Origin: Hymenobacter jejuensis
GTDB lineage: Bacteria; Bacteroidota; Bacteroidia; Cytophagales; Hymenobacteraceae
Length of the DNA: 64,000 nt
Direction: 5' to 3'
Assembly (NCBI RefSeq): GCF_006337165.1
Contig: NZ_CP040896.1
Location: forward strand, 4,774,001 to 4,838,000
In this document: in pieces, positions 1-7,890 of the stretch
Layout: each line of letters opens with the position of its first letter
Position numbering within the stretch: position 1 is the stretch's first letter
Notes under the pieces: model-generated
Databases searched by the model: none
Told to the model about the DNA's origin: nothing
What the model saw: the letters and a program-made list of their open reading frames with translations, nothing else
Translations under genes and position numbers: made by a program

Positions 1-58
1 GCTTGTCGCCTTTGTCGAGGGGATACGGAAACCGAGACAACAGTACGAGCAGCTTCAT
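1..58 (-). CDS. Glycosyltransferase, N-terminal fragment (runs off window)
   Basis: An ATG at position 58 on the minus strand opens a frame that reads MKLLVLLSRFPYPLDKGDK and leaves the window at position 1. This opening, a hydrophobic beta strand followed by 'RFPYPLDKGDK', is typical of family-4-like (GT-B) glycosyltransferases, which start with a Rossmann strand and a glycine-containing nucleotide-sugar loop. The start lies 9 bases after the stop of the upstream glycosyltransferase (68-1327), so the two are probably co-transcribed. Only 19 residues are visible, so substrate and length cannot be judged. Confidence 0.6.
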   Translation of the reverse strand, partial: MKLLVLLSRFPYPLDKGDK

Positions 59-67
59 AGGGCAAAC

Positions 68-1327
68 TTACGCGCTTTCGGGGCGGGCGCGCACAATCTG
101 ATATAGGGTCTGGAAACGCTCGACCACACGCTGGTTATCGTAAAGGCGGCAGATGGTTTGGCGGGCCGCCTTGCCCATGTGCGGCACGCTGATTTCGCCC
201 CGGTAATAGCGGGTAATGCGGTCGACCCATTCGCTGGGCTCGTCGCAAAGGATGATGTCGTGGTTGTTGCGCACATGAATCCCCTCCGAGCCTAACCCTG
301 TGCTAATGATGCACTTACCCATCGCCATGCCCTCAATAATCTTGACGCGCATGCCGCCGCCCGACAGCAGTGGCACCAGCATCACCTCGTATTGCTGCAT
401 AAAATCGGCGGCCGATTCGACGAAGCCGTGCACGATCACGTTGGCGTGGTCTAGGTGCTTTAGGCGCTCCGGCGTGTCTTTGCCGGCAATGTGCAGCTCC
501 AGATCGGGCATTTTCTCGTGGACTTCCGGCCACACATTCGCTAGAAACCAATCGAGGCCCTCCAGATTGGGCAGCCAGTTCAGGGAGCCAATCATAAATA
601 GGGTGCGGGGCTTGGGGCAACGCTTAGGATGGGGCTGAAACCGCTCCAGATCGACGCCTGCCGGGATAAACACCACCGGCTCGGGGCAGCCCAACGCGCG
701 CAGCCGCCGCTGATCGGGCTCGGTGATGGCCGCAAGGGCATCGAACTCCGGCAGATAGTCGAACTCGAAGCGCTTTAAGCCTTTTGCTAAGTATTTCATA
801 TACAATGACTTAGCAATATTGGTTTCGCGCTGGGCAAGCATTTCCCAAATCGTGTATTCAACGTTGTGCGCCCGCAGCACGACGGGCACATGCGGCGCCG
901 CTTTCCGCACCACTTTCAGGTACCAAGCCACCAAGGTTCCCTCGATCTGGACCACATCTACGCGCTCAGTTTGCAGAATATGTGCTAGCGCATCAGCCAG
1001 CGCCGGGCTGATAAAGCGCTCGACGTTGTACGGTATCTTGCTCACCAACAAGTTTTTCAGCGCTTTCACCGGCGACAGGCTCGTATCGACGGGCACCGTT
1101 ACGAGGCGCACATTGGGCAGGTGGTCGAGCACGTTACCGTCTTGCCAGTGCTTGGGCGTGTTGGCGGCCAGCACCGTCACCCGATGGCCGGCTCGTGCTA
1201 GTCCGGCCGTTACGTCGTACATGGCGATGGCCCCACCGTCGTGAGGCGGAAACGGAACGCGCGGACAGAGCTGGAGAATGTGCACGGAGGGCGGGAAAAC
1301 GGGCTTTTTGGAGCGAAAGAGCAACAA
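68..1327 (-). CDS. Family-4-like glycosyltransferase
   Basis: A 419-residue GT-B glycosyltransferase, probably transferring a sugar from a nucleotide-sugar donor to a surface polysaccharide or lipid acceptor in the cytoplasm. The N-terminal half has the acceptor-side Rossmann fold, with 'LQLCPRVPFPPHDGGAIAMYD' near residues 19-39. The C-terminal half has the donor-side signature: 'TLFMIGSLNWLPNLEGLDWFL', then 'PLLSGGGMRVKIIEGMAMGK', where the conserved Glu lies in the E-x7-like segment. No membrane helix is obvious. A second glycosyltransferase starts just downstream at 58, which suggests a glycan-assembly operon continuing past the window edge. The exact sugar cannot be inferred. Confidence 0.85.
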   Translation of the reverse strand: MLLFRSKKPVFPPSVHILQLCPRVPFPPHDGGAIAMYDVTAGLARAGHRVTVLAANTPKHWQDGNVLDHLPNVRLVTVPVDTSLSPVKALKNLLVSKIPYNVERFISPALADALAHILQTERVDVVQIEGTLVAWYLKVVRKAAPHVPVVLRAHNVEYTIWEMLAQRETNIAKSLYMKYLAKGLKRFEFDYLPEFDALAAITEPDQRRLRALGCPEPVVFIPAGVDLERFQPHPKRCPKPRTLFMIGSLNWLPNLEGLDWFLANVWPEVHEKMPDLELHIAGKDTPERLKHLDHANVIVHGFVESAADFMQQYEVMLVPLLSGGGMRVKIIEGMAMGKCIISTGLGSEGIHVRNNHDIILCDEPSEWVDRITRYYRGEISVPHMGKAARQTICRLYDNQRVVERFQTLYQIVRARPESA

Positions 1328-1376
1328 AACTACAAATAAGAACGCAGCATCACTCCTCAGTCCGAAGCGCTACCGT

Positions 1377-2465
1377 TTAGGCCCGAAACTGAGTGACCAG
1401 GGTGGCAATTTGGGCTTCTGTACCCAACAGCAACAGGACGTCGCCGGGGGCAGGGCGCGTGTCGGCGCTGGGGCTGATTTCAAATTCGCCGGAGAAATGC
1501 TTCAGGCCAATAACCGTAGCGCCCGTACGCGAGCGCACATCCAGCTCGCGGATGCTGCGGCCCTGTAATTCGCGGCGCAACTCCTTGAAGCTCAGCTCTT
1601 CCAAACGAAGCTTGTTCGGGCCTAAGCCGTTGATCATCTCCAGAAAGCGAATCACTTCGGGGCGCATCACCAGGTTGGCCATGTGCGAGCCCCCGATTTC
1701 GTCGGGCATCACTACCGAGTCGGCACCGGCGCGCAGCAGCTTGCTTTCGCTGGTTTTGAGGCTGGCCCGCGCAATGATTTTGATGTTGGGGTTCAGCTCG
1801 CGGGCCGTGAGGGCCACGAATACATTGTCGGCGTCTTTGGGCAAAGCCGTGATCAGGGCTCGCGCCCGCTCCACGCCCGCCATCAGCAGGGTTTCGTCGG
1901 AAGTGGCGTCGCCAAACACAGAAGGCAGGCTCCTTTCGCCGTTTTCGCTGGCGGCACGCAACAGGTCCTGATTTTGCTCGACCACCACTACCCGCGCCCC
2001 ACTGGCCACCAGCTCAGAGCAGGCTTTGCTGCCGTTGCGCCCAAATCCGCACACAATCACATGGCCTTCGAAGCTTCGGATTTCCTGATCAGTTCTGAAC
2101 ATTTTGAAGATGGTACGAAGCTCGCCGTCAAAGATATACGTGGTCAGGACCGACACAAGGTAAGCGATGACCAACAGGTTGAAAAAAATGTAAAAGGAGA
2201 CGAACAGCCGCCCGTCTGGCGACAGGGGATGTAACTCGCCGAAACCCACCGTCGAAACGGTAATCATGGTCATGTAGAAGGCATCGACAAAGCTGAAGCC
2301 CTCGATGCTCATGAAGCCTACCACGCCCGCCGCAAAGCTGACCACGGCCAACAGCAATGCCAGAAAAAACCGGTTGAGGTTGGCGCGCTTCCACAAATTG
2401 ACCATCCGGCTTCGTTCTGCCGCAAAATCAGCGCCGAGCTTATCTACGGAAGAAGTATTCGGCAT
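1377..2465 (-). CDS. Potassium channel with RCK (TrkA-N/TrkA-C) domain
   Basis: A 362-residue two-helix ion channel fused to a regulator-of-K+-conductance domain, located in the inner membrane. Helix 1 is about residues 32-54. The pore loop carries the selectivity filter TVGFG at 72-76 within 'ITVSTVGFGELHPLS', and helix 2 follows. The cytoplasmic Rossmann domain starts at 'HVIVCGFGRNGSKAC' (GxGxxG-like), which normally binds NAD or a nucleotide. A TrkA-C-type domain ('IRELDVRSRTGATVIGLK') closes the protein. The architecture matches MthK-like channels. It starts 21 bases after the dnaG stop on the same strand, so it may be read through from dnaG. Whether it is gated by Ca2+, nucleotide or voltage is not visible. 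Confidence 0.9.
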   Translation of the reverse strand: MPNTSSVDKLGADFAAERSRMVNLWKRANLNRFFLALLLAVVSFAAGVVGFMSIEGFSFVDAFYMTMITVSTVGFGELHPLSPDGRLFVSFYIFFNLLVIAYLVSVLTTYIFDGELRTIFKMFRTDQEIRSFEGHVIVCGFGRNGSKACSELVASGARVVVVEQNQDLLRAASENGERSLPSVFGDATSDETLLMAGVERARALITALPKDADNVFVALTARELNPNIKIIARASLKTSESKLLRAGADSVVMPDEIGGSHMANLVMRPEVIRFLEMINGLGPNKLRLEELSFKELRRELQGRSIRELDVRSRTGATVIGLKHFSGEFEISPSADTRPAPGDVLLLLGTEAQIATLVTQFRA

Positions 2466-2486
2466 ATATTATTGATTATCAACTAT

Positions 2487-4532
2487 TTACAATGTACCAC
2501 GGGGAATCACGGTACCCAAGTGGTTGGCGAGTTCGTTGTCGAGGCGCTTGTAGAGCATGAGGGCCTCCAATATCTTATCGACGGCGGCGGCATCCTGCGC
2601 CAAGCGCAGTTCTTCCTGCAACTTGCTCAATTCGCGCTGCACAATCTCTTTTTTGAGCCGCAGAATAGCGTTGTCGCATGCCTGCTGCAACAAATCGAGT
2701 TCGCGCGGCACGTAAATCTGGTGGGTAGTCCAGTTGGGGCTCAGCTCGTATTTGTCTGTAGCTAAATCACTGACCAACTGCCGGATATCTCCGCGTCCGT
2801 GCTGTACAAACGTGCGCACGTCGGGCCAGCGGCCCTGCTCCAATTCTTCCCGGCACAAGTGCATCATGTCGGCATAGAGCGGCGTGCGAAACGTTGTGTC
2901 GTCGAGCTGGCTGAACAGGTAGTGCGCCACCCCTACTTCGGGCTGCACCGGTTGCGAAGCGTAGAGCACCATGAGGCGCACAATTTCGCGTTCACAATCG
3001 GCCAGCACGTCGGGCAGCGGCTCAATCTCCTCCCGCTGGGCACCGCCACCAGCCGCTACAAGGTCGTCGGGAGTGGCACCGTACATGGCCATTTCGGCCT
3101 CCTCGTCGGGCGACAACGGCCGTGGCGCAGCCGCAGTACGCTGCCCCCCAGCGCTTGCGGCGCCCCCACCGCTCTGGCCAGGCGAAGCGACTGCCTTGGA
3201 GCTGGAATTCTTGACCAGCTTGTTATACTCCGTGATAAGTACCTGCTCGTCAATACCGAATGTGCCGCTGGTCTGCTGCAAAAATACCTGCCGCTTAATA
3301 GGGTCGGGCACTTTGGCAATGCTTTGCAGCACCTCCCGAATGGCTTCGGCTTTCTTTACCGGGTCGTGGGCCGCTTCTTTGGCTACGAGGTTGGTTTTGA
3401 AGGAGATAAAGTCCTGGCTGTTGCCGTCGACGTAGTCCTTGAAGCGCTGATCGCCGACTTTGCGGATGTAGCTGTCGGGGTCGTCGCCGTCGGGAAACAG
3501 CACCACGCGCACGTTCAGGCCGCCCTCCAGAATCAAGTCGATGCCGCGCAACGAGGCCCGGATGCCGGCCGCGTCGCCGTCGTAGAGCACGGTTACGTTA
3601 TCGGTATAGCGCGAAATCAGGCGTATCTGGCTCTCCGTGAGCGAAGTACCCGACGAGGCCACCACGTTTTTGATGCCGCCTTGGTGCAGGGAAAGCACAT
3701 CCAAATAGCCTTCCACCAAGTAGCACAGCTCTTCGGTGCGAATGGCTTGCCGCGCCTGATACATGCCATAGAGCACGTCGCTCTTGTGGTAGATCTCCGA
3801 CTCCGGCGAGTTTAAGTACTTGGCCGTCTTGTCATTAGCTTTCAGCGTACGCGCTCCAAAGCCAATCACCCGGCCCGACACGTTGTGAATCGGGAACATC
3901 ACCCGGCCCCGGAAGCGGTCGTAGCGCCGGCCGGAATCTTTGCCCTGCTCGTCTTCCCGGATGATGGTTAAACCTGTCTTTTCCAGGTATTTAGCTTCAA
4001 ACCCTTCCTTCTGCGCGGCTTTCAGCAGATCATCCCACTGATCGAGCGAGTAGCCCAGCTCAAAGGTCTGGATGGTCGTTTGGTTGAGGCCGCGCTGGCG
4101 CAGGTAGCTCAGGCCAATGCTCTGGCCTTCGTCGGTGTTGAGCAGCAGCTTATGATAATGGTCTTTGGCCCAGTTAGAAACAATGAATTGGCTATCTTTC
4201 TCATTCTGAGCCAGTTGCTGTTCAGGCGTCTTCTCTTCCTCCTGAATCTCGATTCCGTACTTTTTGGCCAAGTACTTCAGGGCTTCCACGTAGCTGGTGC
4301 CCTCGATGTCCATGATGAACTGAATCACGCCGCCCGCTTTGCCGCAGCCGAAGCATTTGTAGAGTCCCTTGGCTGGCGCCACCGAAAAGGAAGGCGACTT
4401 TTCGTGGTGAAACGGGCAACAGGCCCACATATTCTGGCCTTTACGCTTCAGACTTACAAAATCGCCCACCACTTCCACGATGTCGGCGTGGTGCAGGATT
4501 TGATCAATGGTTTCTTTCGGGATACGGGCCAT
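2487..4532 (-). CDS. dnaG: DNA primase DnaG
   Basis: A 681-residue primase that makes RNA primers at the replication fork. The zinc-binding CHC2 domain has ligands C39, H42, C60 and C63 in 'CCPFHHEKSPSF...YKCFGCG'. The DnaG N-terminal catalytic domain follows. The Toprim core has 'LVEGYLDVLSLHQGG', 'NVTVLYDGDAAG' and 'LFPDGDDPDSYI', which supply the metal-binding acids. The C-terminal region, after a Gly/Ala/Ser-rich linker around residues 440-475, would be the helicase-binding domain. The ATG at 4532 is preferred over an in-frame start at 4610 because a good -7 promoter element (TACCTTTG, 4548-4541) lies between them and the conserved family start 'MARIPKETI' matches. The predicted mRNA leader is only a few bases. 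Confidence 0.96.
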   Translation of the reverse strand: MARIPKETIDQILHHADIVEVVGDFVSLKRKGQNMWACCPFHHEKSPSFSVAPAKGLYKCFGCGKAGGVIQFIMDIEGTSYVEALKYLAKKYGIEIQEEEKTPEQQLAQNEKDSQFIVSNWAKDHYHKLLLNTDEGQSIGLSYLRQRGLNQTTIQTFELGYSLDQWDDLLKAAQKEGFEAKYLEKTGLTIIREDEQGKDSGRRYDRFRGRVMFPIHNVSGRVIGFGARTLKANDKTAKYLNSPESEIYHKSDVLYGMYQARQAIRTEELCYLVEGYLDVLSLHQGGIKNVVASSGTSLTESQIRLISRYTDNVTVLYDGDAAGIRASLRGIDLILEGGLNVRVVLFPDGDDPDSYIRKVGDQRFKDYVDGNSQDFISFKTNLVAKEAAHDPVKKAEAIREVLQSIAKVPDPIKRQVFLQQTSGTFGIDEQVLITEYNKLVKNSSSKAVASPGQSGGGAASAGGQRTAAAPRPLSPDEEAEMAMYGATPDDLVAAGGGAQREEIEPLPDVLADCEREIVRLMVLYASQPVQPEVGVAHYLFSQLDDTTFRTPLYADMMHLCREELEQGRWPDVRTFVQHGRGDIRQLVSDLATDKYELSPNWTTHQIYVPRELDLLQQACDNAILRLKKEIVQRELSKLQEELRLAQDAAAVDKILEALMLYKRLDNELANHLGTVIPRGTL

Positions 4533-4540
4533 AGGAAGCG

Positions 4541-4548
4541 CAAAGGTA
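4541..4548 (-). promoter_or_regulatory. -7 promoter element of dnaG
   Basis: On the minus strand this reads TACCTTTG, an exact match to the Bacteroidota -7 consensus TAnnTTTG. Only 8 bases separate it from the dnaG ATG at 4532, so transcription probably starts about 4 bases before the codon. No clear -33 TTTG is visible. Confidence 0.65.
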
Positions 4549-4635
4549 CGGAGCCAAGCCCACCGCTTTACATCAGGTGCGAGCTTGGGCCGCAGCAGTA
4601 ACAAACTCAACCAACTTCTGCCCGGTTTTCCGGGT

Positions 4636-4643
4636 TATCTTTG
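4636..4643 (+). promoter_or_regulatory. -7 promoter element of mrp
   Basis: TATCTTTG matches TAnnTTTG and lies 25 bases before the mrp ATG at 4669. It forms a divergent promoter pair with dnaG in a 136-base spacer. Confidence 0.65.
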
Positions 4644-4668
4644 CAACTGCATTTCGCATTTCTGACTT

Positions 4669-5772
4669 ATGGCTATTACTAAAGAAGACGTCCTGAAGGC
4701 GCTGAGCTACGTGGAAGAGCCCGATCTGGGCAAAGACCTCGTGACGCTCAACATGATTGAGGACGTGCAGATTGAAGGCAAAACGGTGTCGTTTACCGTC
4801 ATCCTGACAACGCCTGCGTGCCCGCTCAAAGAACTCATTCAAAACGCCTGCATCCGGGCCATTCATACGATGGTTGACAAAGAAGCCACGGTGAATGTGC
4901 ACCTGACTTCTCGCGTGACCACCGCGCGTGCCGCGAATGCGGCCGTATTGAGCGGCGTGAAAAACATCATTGCGATCGCGTCAGGCAAAGGCGGCGTGGG
5001 CAAGAGCACCGTGACGGCCAACTTGGCCATTGCGCTGGCTCGTACGGGCGCCAAAGTCGGCCTCGTGGATGCCGACATTTCCGGTCCCAGCATGCCCGTT
5101 ATGTTTGGCGTGGAAGACGCGCGGCCACACGTATTTCAGACCCCGGAAGGCAAAAACCTGATTCAGCCTGTCGAGCGCTACGGCGTGAAGCTGATGAGCA
5201 TTGGCTTCCTGGCTCCGGCTGAAAGCGCAATTGTGTGGCGCGGCCCGATGGCCTCATCGGCTTTGAAGCAGTTCATTACCGAAGTCGATTGGGGTGACCT
5301 AGATTACCTGCTCATCGACATGCCGCCCGGCACCAGCGACATTCACCTCACGCTTGTGCAGACGGTGCCCGTAACGGGCGCGCTCATCGTGACCACGCCC
5401 CAAAAGGTAGCCCTCGCCGACGCGCAAAAGGGCCTGCAGATGTTCCGCCAGCCCCAGATCAACGTGCCGGTGCTGGGCATCGTGGAGAACATGGCTTGGT
5501 TTACGCCCGCAGAACTTCCTGAAAATAAGTACTTTATTTTTGGCGAAGGCGGAGGCAAAGCCTTGGCCGAAAAGCACGAAGTGCCGCTGTTGGGCCAGTT
5601 GCCGTTGGTGCAAAGCATTCGCGAAAACGGCGACTACGGCACCCCGGCAATCTTGCAGGAAGGCTCGCCTTCGGCCGCAATGTTTGAGCAACTGGCTGAA
5701 GAGCTCGCTCGCCAAGTATCCATCCGCAACGCTGTGGCACCCCGTACCCAAGTAGTAGAAATGAATCGCTAG
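4669..5772 (+). CDS. mrp: Mrp/ApbC-family iron-sulfur cluster carrier ATPase
   Basis: A 367-residue P-loop ATPase of the Mrp/NBP35 group, which binds and hands over Fe-S clusters in the cytoplasm. Residues 1-80 form an MIP18-type (DUF59) domain ('VLKALSYVEEPDLGKDLVTL'), with the single Cys of 'TTPACPLKEL'. The deviant Walker A 'IASGKGGVGKSTV' starts near residue 103. The switch region is 'LLIDMPPGTSDIHLTL'. The usual CxxC cluster-binding pair near the C-terminus is not evident in 'NMAWFTPAELPENKYFIFGEGGG', a variant seen in some family members. A NifU-like gene follows 144 bases downstream, which supports a shared Fe-S role. Confidence 0.93.
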   Translation: MAITKEDVLKALSYVEEPDLGKDLVTLNMIEDVQIEGKTVSFTVILTTPACPLKELIQNACIRAIHTMVDKEATVNVHLTSRVTTARAANAAVLSGVKNIIAIASGKGGVGKSTVTANLAIALARTGAKVGLVDADISGPSMPVMFGVEDARPHVFQTPEGKNLIQPVERYGVKLMSIGFLAPAESAIVWRGPMASSALKQFITEVDWGDLDYLLIDMPPGTSDIHLTLVQTVPVTGALIVTTPQKVALADAQKGLQMFRQPQINVPVLGIVENMAWFTPAELPENKYFIFGEGGGKALAEKHEVPLLGQLPLVQSIRENGDYGTPAILQEGSPSAAMFEQLAEELARQVSIRNAVAPRTQVVEMNR

Positions 5773-5916
5773 GCAGCGGTGCTTCGGGCGATTTCAACTG
5801 GTTATTAAGCCTGTACTAACAAGCGCAGGAGCTAAAAAATCAGCGAAATCAACGCCGCCAGCACCAATCCGCAATTTAATGCCGAACTTCGTCCTGCCCT
5901 CGATTGTATATCCTGT

Positions 5917-6213
5917 ATGCTGTATTCCACTGCCGTAGAAGAACATCCGTTGTTGCCCCGCATTGAGCAGGCCTTGGACTCGATTCGTCCGTACCTGGCC
6001 GCTGACGGGGGCAACGTGCGCGTGCTCAACATCACCGATGACATGGTTTTGCAACTGGAGCTGCTCGGCGCTTGCGGCACCTGCCCCATGTCGCCGATGA
6101 CGCTAAAAGCGGGCGTGGAAGAATCGGTGAAGAAAGCTGTGCCCGAAATCATTCGCGTGGAGGCCACCAATGCCACCCCCATGGAAGAGCAACCCGCCGG
6201 GCAAGTTCGATAA
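5917..6213 (+). CDS. NifU C-terminal-domain Fe-S scaffold protein
   Basis: A 98-residue Nfu-type protein that would assemble or deliver a [4Fe-4S] cluster. The fold begins 'RIEQALDSIRPYLAADGGNVRVLNI', and the cluster-binding CxxC is in 'ACGTCPMSPMTLKAGVEESV', both typical of NifU C-terminal domains. The length is about right for a single-domain Nfu. It lies just downstream of mrp on the same strand and is followed by a strong terminator at 6236-6268, so mrp-nfu probably form one unit. Confidence 0.92.
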   Translation: MLYSTAVEEHPLLPRIEQALDSIRPYLAADGGNVRVLNITDDMVLQLELLGACGTCPMSPMTLKAGVEESVKKAVPEIIRVEATNATPMEEQPAGQVR

Positions 6214-6235
6214 TTGCTTGATTATCTGATTTTTA

Positions 6236-6268
6236 TAAAAAAGACCGCTAAGCAGCGGTCTTTTTTTA
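6236..6268 (+). terminator. Rho-independent terminator after the NifU-like gene
   Basis: The stem AAAAAGACCGCT / AGCGGTCTTTTTTT closes on a 4-base loop and is followed by a T run. It begins about 22 bases after the stop codon. Confidence 0.9.
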
Positions 6269-6277
6269 GTTTTAGGA

Positions 6278-6428
6278 CTAGGGTTAAAACTAAGCTCCCC
6301 TCCATTTTTCAAGGAGGGGTTGGGGGTGGTAAAAACCGTTGAACGACAACTAGCTCTAGTTTCTACTTCTAGCCGAACCACCCCCAGCCCCTCCTTAAAA
6401 AAGGAGGGGAGCTTAGTTTTAACCCTAG
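6278..6428. repeat. 151-bp long inverted repeat with nested palindromes
   Basis: The outermost 26 bases (6278-6303, CTAGGGTTAAAACTAAGCTC then CCCTCC) are perfectly repeated in inverted orientation at 6403-6428. The arms continue, with small differences, as CAAGGAGGGGTTGGGGGTGG on the left and CCACCCCCAGCCCCTCCTT on the right, around a unique centre of about 45 bases. Each arm itself holds a small hairpin (CCCCTCC...GGAGGGG). It carries no open reading frame. The form suits a non-autonomous mobile or REP-like intergenic element between the nfu terminator and the fumarylacetoacetase promoter. Confidence 0.8.
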
Positions 6429-6463
6429 CTTTAGCCGCATAGGCCTCCAAACTTCTCCCCTTC

Positions 6464-6471
6464 TATATTTG
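6464..6471 (+). promoter_or_regulatory. -7 promoter element of fumarylacetoacetase
   Basis: TATATTTG matches TAnnTTTG, 38 bases before the ATG at 6510 and just outside the inverted-repeat element. Confidence 0.6.
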
Positions 6472-6509
6472 CCGACTGCCTTTCTCCGACGCCAAATCTT
6501 GTGCTCGCC

Positions 6510-7790
6510 ATGCTTGCTGCCAATAATCCCGACCTCCACTCCTGGATTGATATTTCGCCACTCAGCGATTTTCCCATTCAAAACCTGCCCTTTGGCGTGT
6601 TTGAAACCCCGGAGCGAGGCACGAGAGCCGGCGTGGCCATCGGCGACTATGTACTTGATCTATACGCGGTTAGCCAATACGGTTTCTTCGACGATCTGGA
6701 CATCACCAACCAGCCGAAAGTCTTCCGTCGTCGCTCGCTGAACAGCTTTATTCGCCTAGGTCGCCCGACCTGGCGGGCCGTGCGTCAGCGCGTCAGTGAG
6801 TTGCTGCGCCACGACAACCCCGCCCTGCGTGACAACGAGGAAGCCATGCACACTTGCCTGGTGCGGCAAAGCGAGGTGCAAATGCTGCGCCCTGTAAGGC
6901 CCGGCAACTACACCGATTTCTATTCCAGCATCGAGCACGCCACCAACGTGGGCATGATGTTTCGGGATCCGGCCAATGCCCTGCTGCCCAACTGGCGCCA
7001 CATCCCGATTGGCTATCACGGCCGCGCCAGCAGCATTGTAGTGAGTGGCACCGACATTCGCCGGCCTAACGGGCAGCGCAAAGCACCCGATGCAGCGGCC
7101 CCTACCTTTGGGCCATCGCAGCAGCTGGATTTTGAGCTGGAAGTTGCTTTCATCGGCGGGCGCGCTACCCAGCTCGGCCACGCCGTCCCGATCCAGCAGG
7201 CTGAGGACTACATATTTGGCTTGGTGTTGTTTAACGATTGGAGCGCCCGCGATATCCAGAGTTGGGAATACGTACCGCTCGGCCCGTTTTTGGGCAAAAG
7301 CTTCGGCAGCAGCGTGTCGCCTTGGATCGTGACGCTGGATGCGCTGGAGCCATTCCGCGTGCCGGGGCCCGAGCAAGAGCCCGAACCGCTGCTGTATTTG
7401 CGGCAAACGGGCGCTGCCAACTTCGACATCAACCTAGAAGTAGCCATTGAGCCTGCTGGCGGCTCTGAGACCGTAATTTCTCGCTCCAATTTCAAGTACA
7501 TGTATTGGAGCATGGCCCAACAGTTAGCGCACCAAACCAGCAACGGCTGTAACCTGCAAGTCGGCGACCTCTACGCCAGCGGCACCATCAGCGGCTCCAC
7601 GCCCGATTCGCTGGGCTCGATGCTGGAGCTAACGTGGCGCGGCACTCGCCCCCTGCCCCTCGCTGATGGCTCGGAGCGCAAATTCCTCCTCGACGGCGAT
7701 ACCGTCACGATGCGCGGTTTTGCCGAAAAAGATGGCATCCGAATTGGTTTTGGAGAAGTAAGCGGGACTATTTTACCAGCAAATCAATAA
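6510..7790 (+). CDS. fahA: Fumarylacetoacetase
   Basis: A 426-residue fumarylacetoacetate hydrolase, the last enzyme of tyrosine/homogentisate breakdown, giving fumarate and acetoacetate. The N-terminal domain ('WIDISPLSDFPIQNLPFGVF') is followed by the catalytic domain with 'YTDFYSSIEHATNVGMMFR' (catalytic His), 'LPIGYHG'-type segment 'IPIGYHGRASSIVVSG', 'LDFELEVAFIGG' (metal-binding Glu), 'FNDWSARDIQ' and 'GKSFGSSVSPWIV'. Length and motif order match the family. A GTG at 6501 is also in frame, but the ATG at 6510 gives the usual start. No other tyrosine-degradation gene is adjacent. A perfect hairpin at 7820-7886 separates it from convergent acs. Confidence 0.96.
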   Translation: MLAANNPDLHSWIDISPLSDFPIQNLPFGVFETPERGTRAGVAIGDYVLDLYAVSQYGFFDDLDITNQPKVFRRRSLNSFIRLGRPTWRAVRQRVSELLRHDNPALRDNEEAMHTCLVRQSEVQMLRPVRPGNYTDFYSSIEHATNVGMMFRDPANALLPNWRHIPIGYHGRASSIVVSGTDIRRPNGQRKAPDAAAPTFGPSQQLDFELEVAFIGGRATQLGHAVPIQQAEDYIFGLVLFNDWSARDIQSWEYVPLGPFLGKSFGSSVSPWIVTLDALEPFRVPGPEQEPEPLLYLRQTGAANFDINLEVAIEPAGGSETVISRSNFKYMYWSMAQQLAHQTSNGCNLQVGDLYASGTISGSTPDSLGSMLELTWRGTRPLPLADGSERKFLLDGDTVTMRGFAEKDGIRIGFGEVSGTILPANQ

Positions 7791-7819
7791 GTTGATCGCC
7801 TAGGGTAAAGCCCGAAAGC

Positions 7820-7886
7820 TTGATTGCAAGGTGAATACAAAGGCCCTGGTTATAAGCCAGGGCCTTTGTATTCACCTTGCAATCAA
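7820..7886. terminator. 30-bp perfect hairpin between convergent fahA and acs
   Basis: Left arm 7820-7849 (starting TTGATTGCAAGGTGAATAC) and right arm 7857-7886 are perfect inverted repeats of 30 bases around a 7-base loop. It lies 29 bases after the fahA stop and 4 bases from the acs stop, so it can end transcripts from both sides. There is no long T run, unlike a classic intrinsic terminator. Confidence 0.75.
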
Positions 7887-7890
7887 TTAC

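Noticed and set aside
2799..3815. Long plus-strand frame opposite dnaG
   Set aside because: It is the antisense shadow of a clear primase gene; GC-rich codon bias creates long antisense frames here.
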